5,816 nt of DNA from Bacteroidales bacterium UBA1458 (GTDB lineage: Bacteria; Bacteroidota; Bacteroidia; Bacteroidales; VadinHA17), in contig DCSU01000092.1 in NCBI GenBank assembly GCA_002325785.1, positions 7,125 through 12,940 of the forward strand. Direction: 5' to 3'. The position numbers and the translations under genes were made by a program. Under the pieces are notes generated by a model that ran no database searches, was not told where the DNA came from, and saw only the letters and a program-made list of their open reading frames with translations. Of this stretch, positions 5,635 to 5,816 are shown in pieces. How positions within the stretch are numbered: position 1 is the first letter of the stretch; each line of letters begins with the position of its first letter.

Positions 5635-5816
5635 GGTTTCTTATGAGCCTCTGTAGTGCATCAAGTCTGAACGGGAATGGTATCTGGATAAAAATCAATG
5701 CTGGGGTGCCATACAATAAAGTCTCGACTCAGTTTGTCTATTAGAAAATACTGAATTAACACACAAAGAGCTAGCCTTGGGCTTAAACCATACATATCTG
5801 GCTGACCAGCTTGTCA
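5635..5816. other. Right-edge region without an intact gene; possible HTH remnant
   Basis: No complete gene, RNA gene or clear terminator is visible. A plus-strand frame is open from 5720 to the window edge; it has no ATG and follows the stop TAA at 5717-5719. It reads VCLLENTELTHKELALGL and then NHTYLADQLV, which faintly resembles the first helix-turn-helix of an AraC-type regulator. If so it is a start-less remnant or has a frameshift at its left side. A 33-codon frame at 5643-5744 has no recognisable features. The minus strand is also open for about 40 codons at the edge, so the coding strand cannot be settled here. Confidence 0.3.

Noticed and set aside
5643..5744. 33-codon plus-strand frame after the CPBP gene
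   Set aside because: It begins with ATG but has neither a GG leader, membrane segment, nor any recognisable motif; probably chance.

Overview
The window comes from a member of the Bacteroidota, probably a soil or aquatic Sphingobacteriia/Chitinophagia-type genome. I infer this from the AT-rich composition, the near absence of Shine-Dalgarno sequences, the TTG-N20-TAAATTTG promoter (the Bacteroidota -33/-7 type) and the protein families present. I cannot name a species from the sequence.

Left edge (1-470, minus strand): the N-terminal part of a Fic-family AMP-transferase with its own inhibitory helix. It is cut by the window edge. Its start region carries two triplets of the hexamer TGGATA with identical helical phasing, and a -7 box lies at the edge of one triplet. 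This looks like an operator. A largely non-coding divergent region follows (540-885); it holds a good rightward promoter at 708-738.

Centre and right (886-5634, plus strand): an apparent bacteriocin export operon. The order is an HlyD-type membrane fusion protein, a peptidase-containing ABC transporter with an intact C39 protease domain, a small winged-helix/HTH protein overlapping the transporter by ATGA, two adjacent 51- and 48-residue double-glycine peptides, and a CPBP-family membrane protease. The two small peptides have textbook leaders ending in GG, share a PTAY motif just after the leader, and each contains a GxxxG motif in a hydrophobic helix-like segment. I read them as the two halves of an unmodified two-peptide (class IIb-like) bacteriocin.

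Working model: the C39 domain cuts the leaders after GG, the ABC domain exports the cores through the fusion protein and a TolC-like outer-membrane channel encoded elsewhere, and the CPBP protein probably gives self-protection. The HTH protein may regulate the locus. Unexpectedly, it carries a leader-like double-glycine sequence near its own C terminus. A 13-bp stem-loop between the second peptide and the CPBP gene may adjust their relative expression. No lanthionine synthetase, radical SAM or other modification enzyme is present in the window.

Right edge (5635-5816): no intact gene; one short open stretch faintly resembles an AraC-type HTH remnant.
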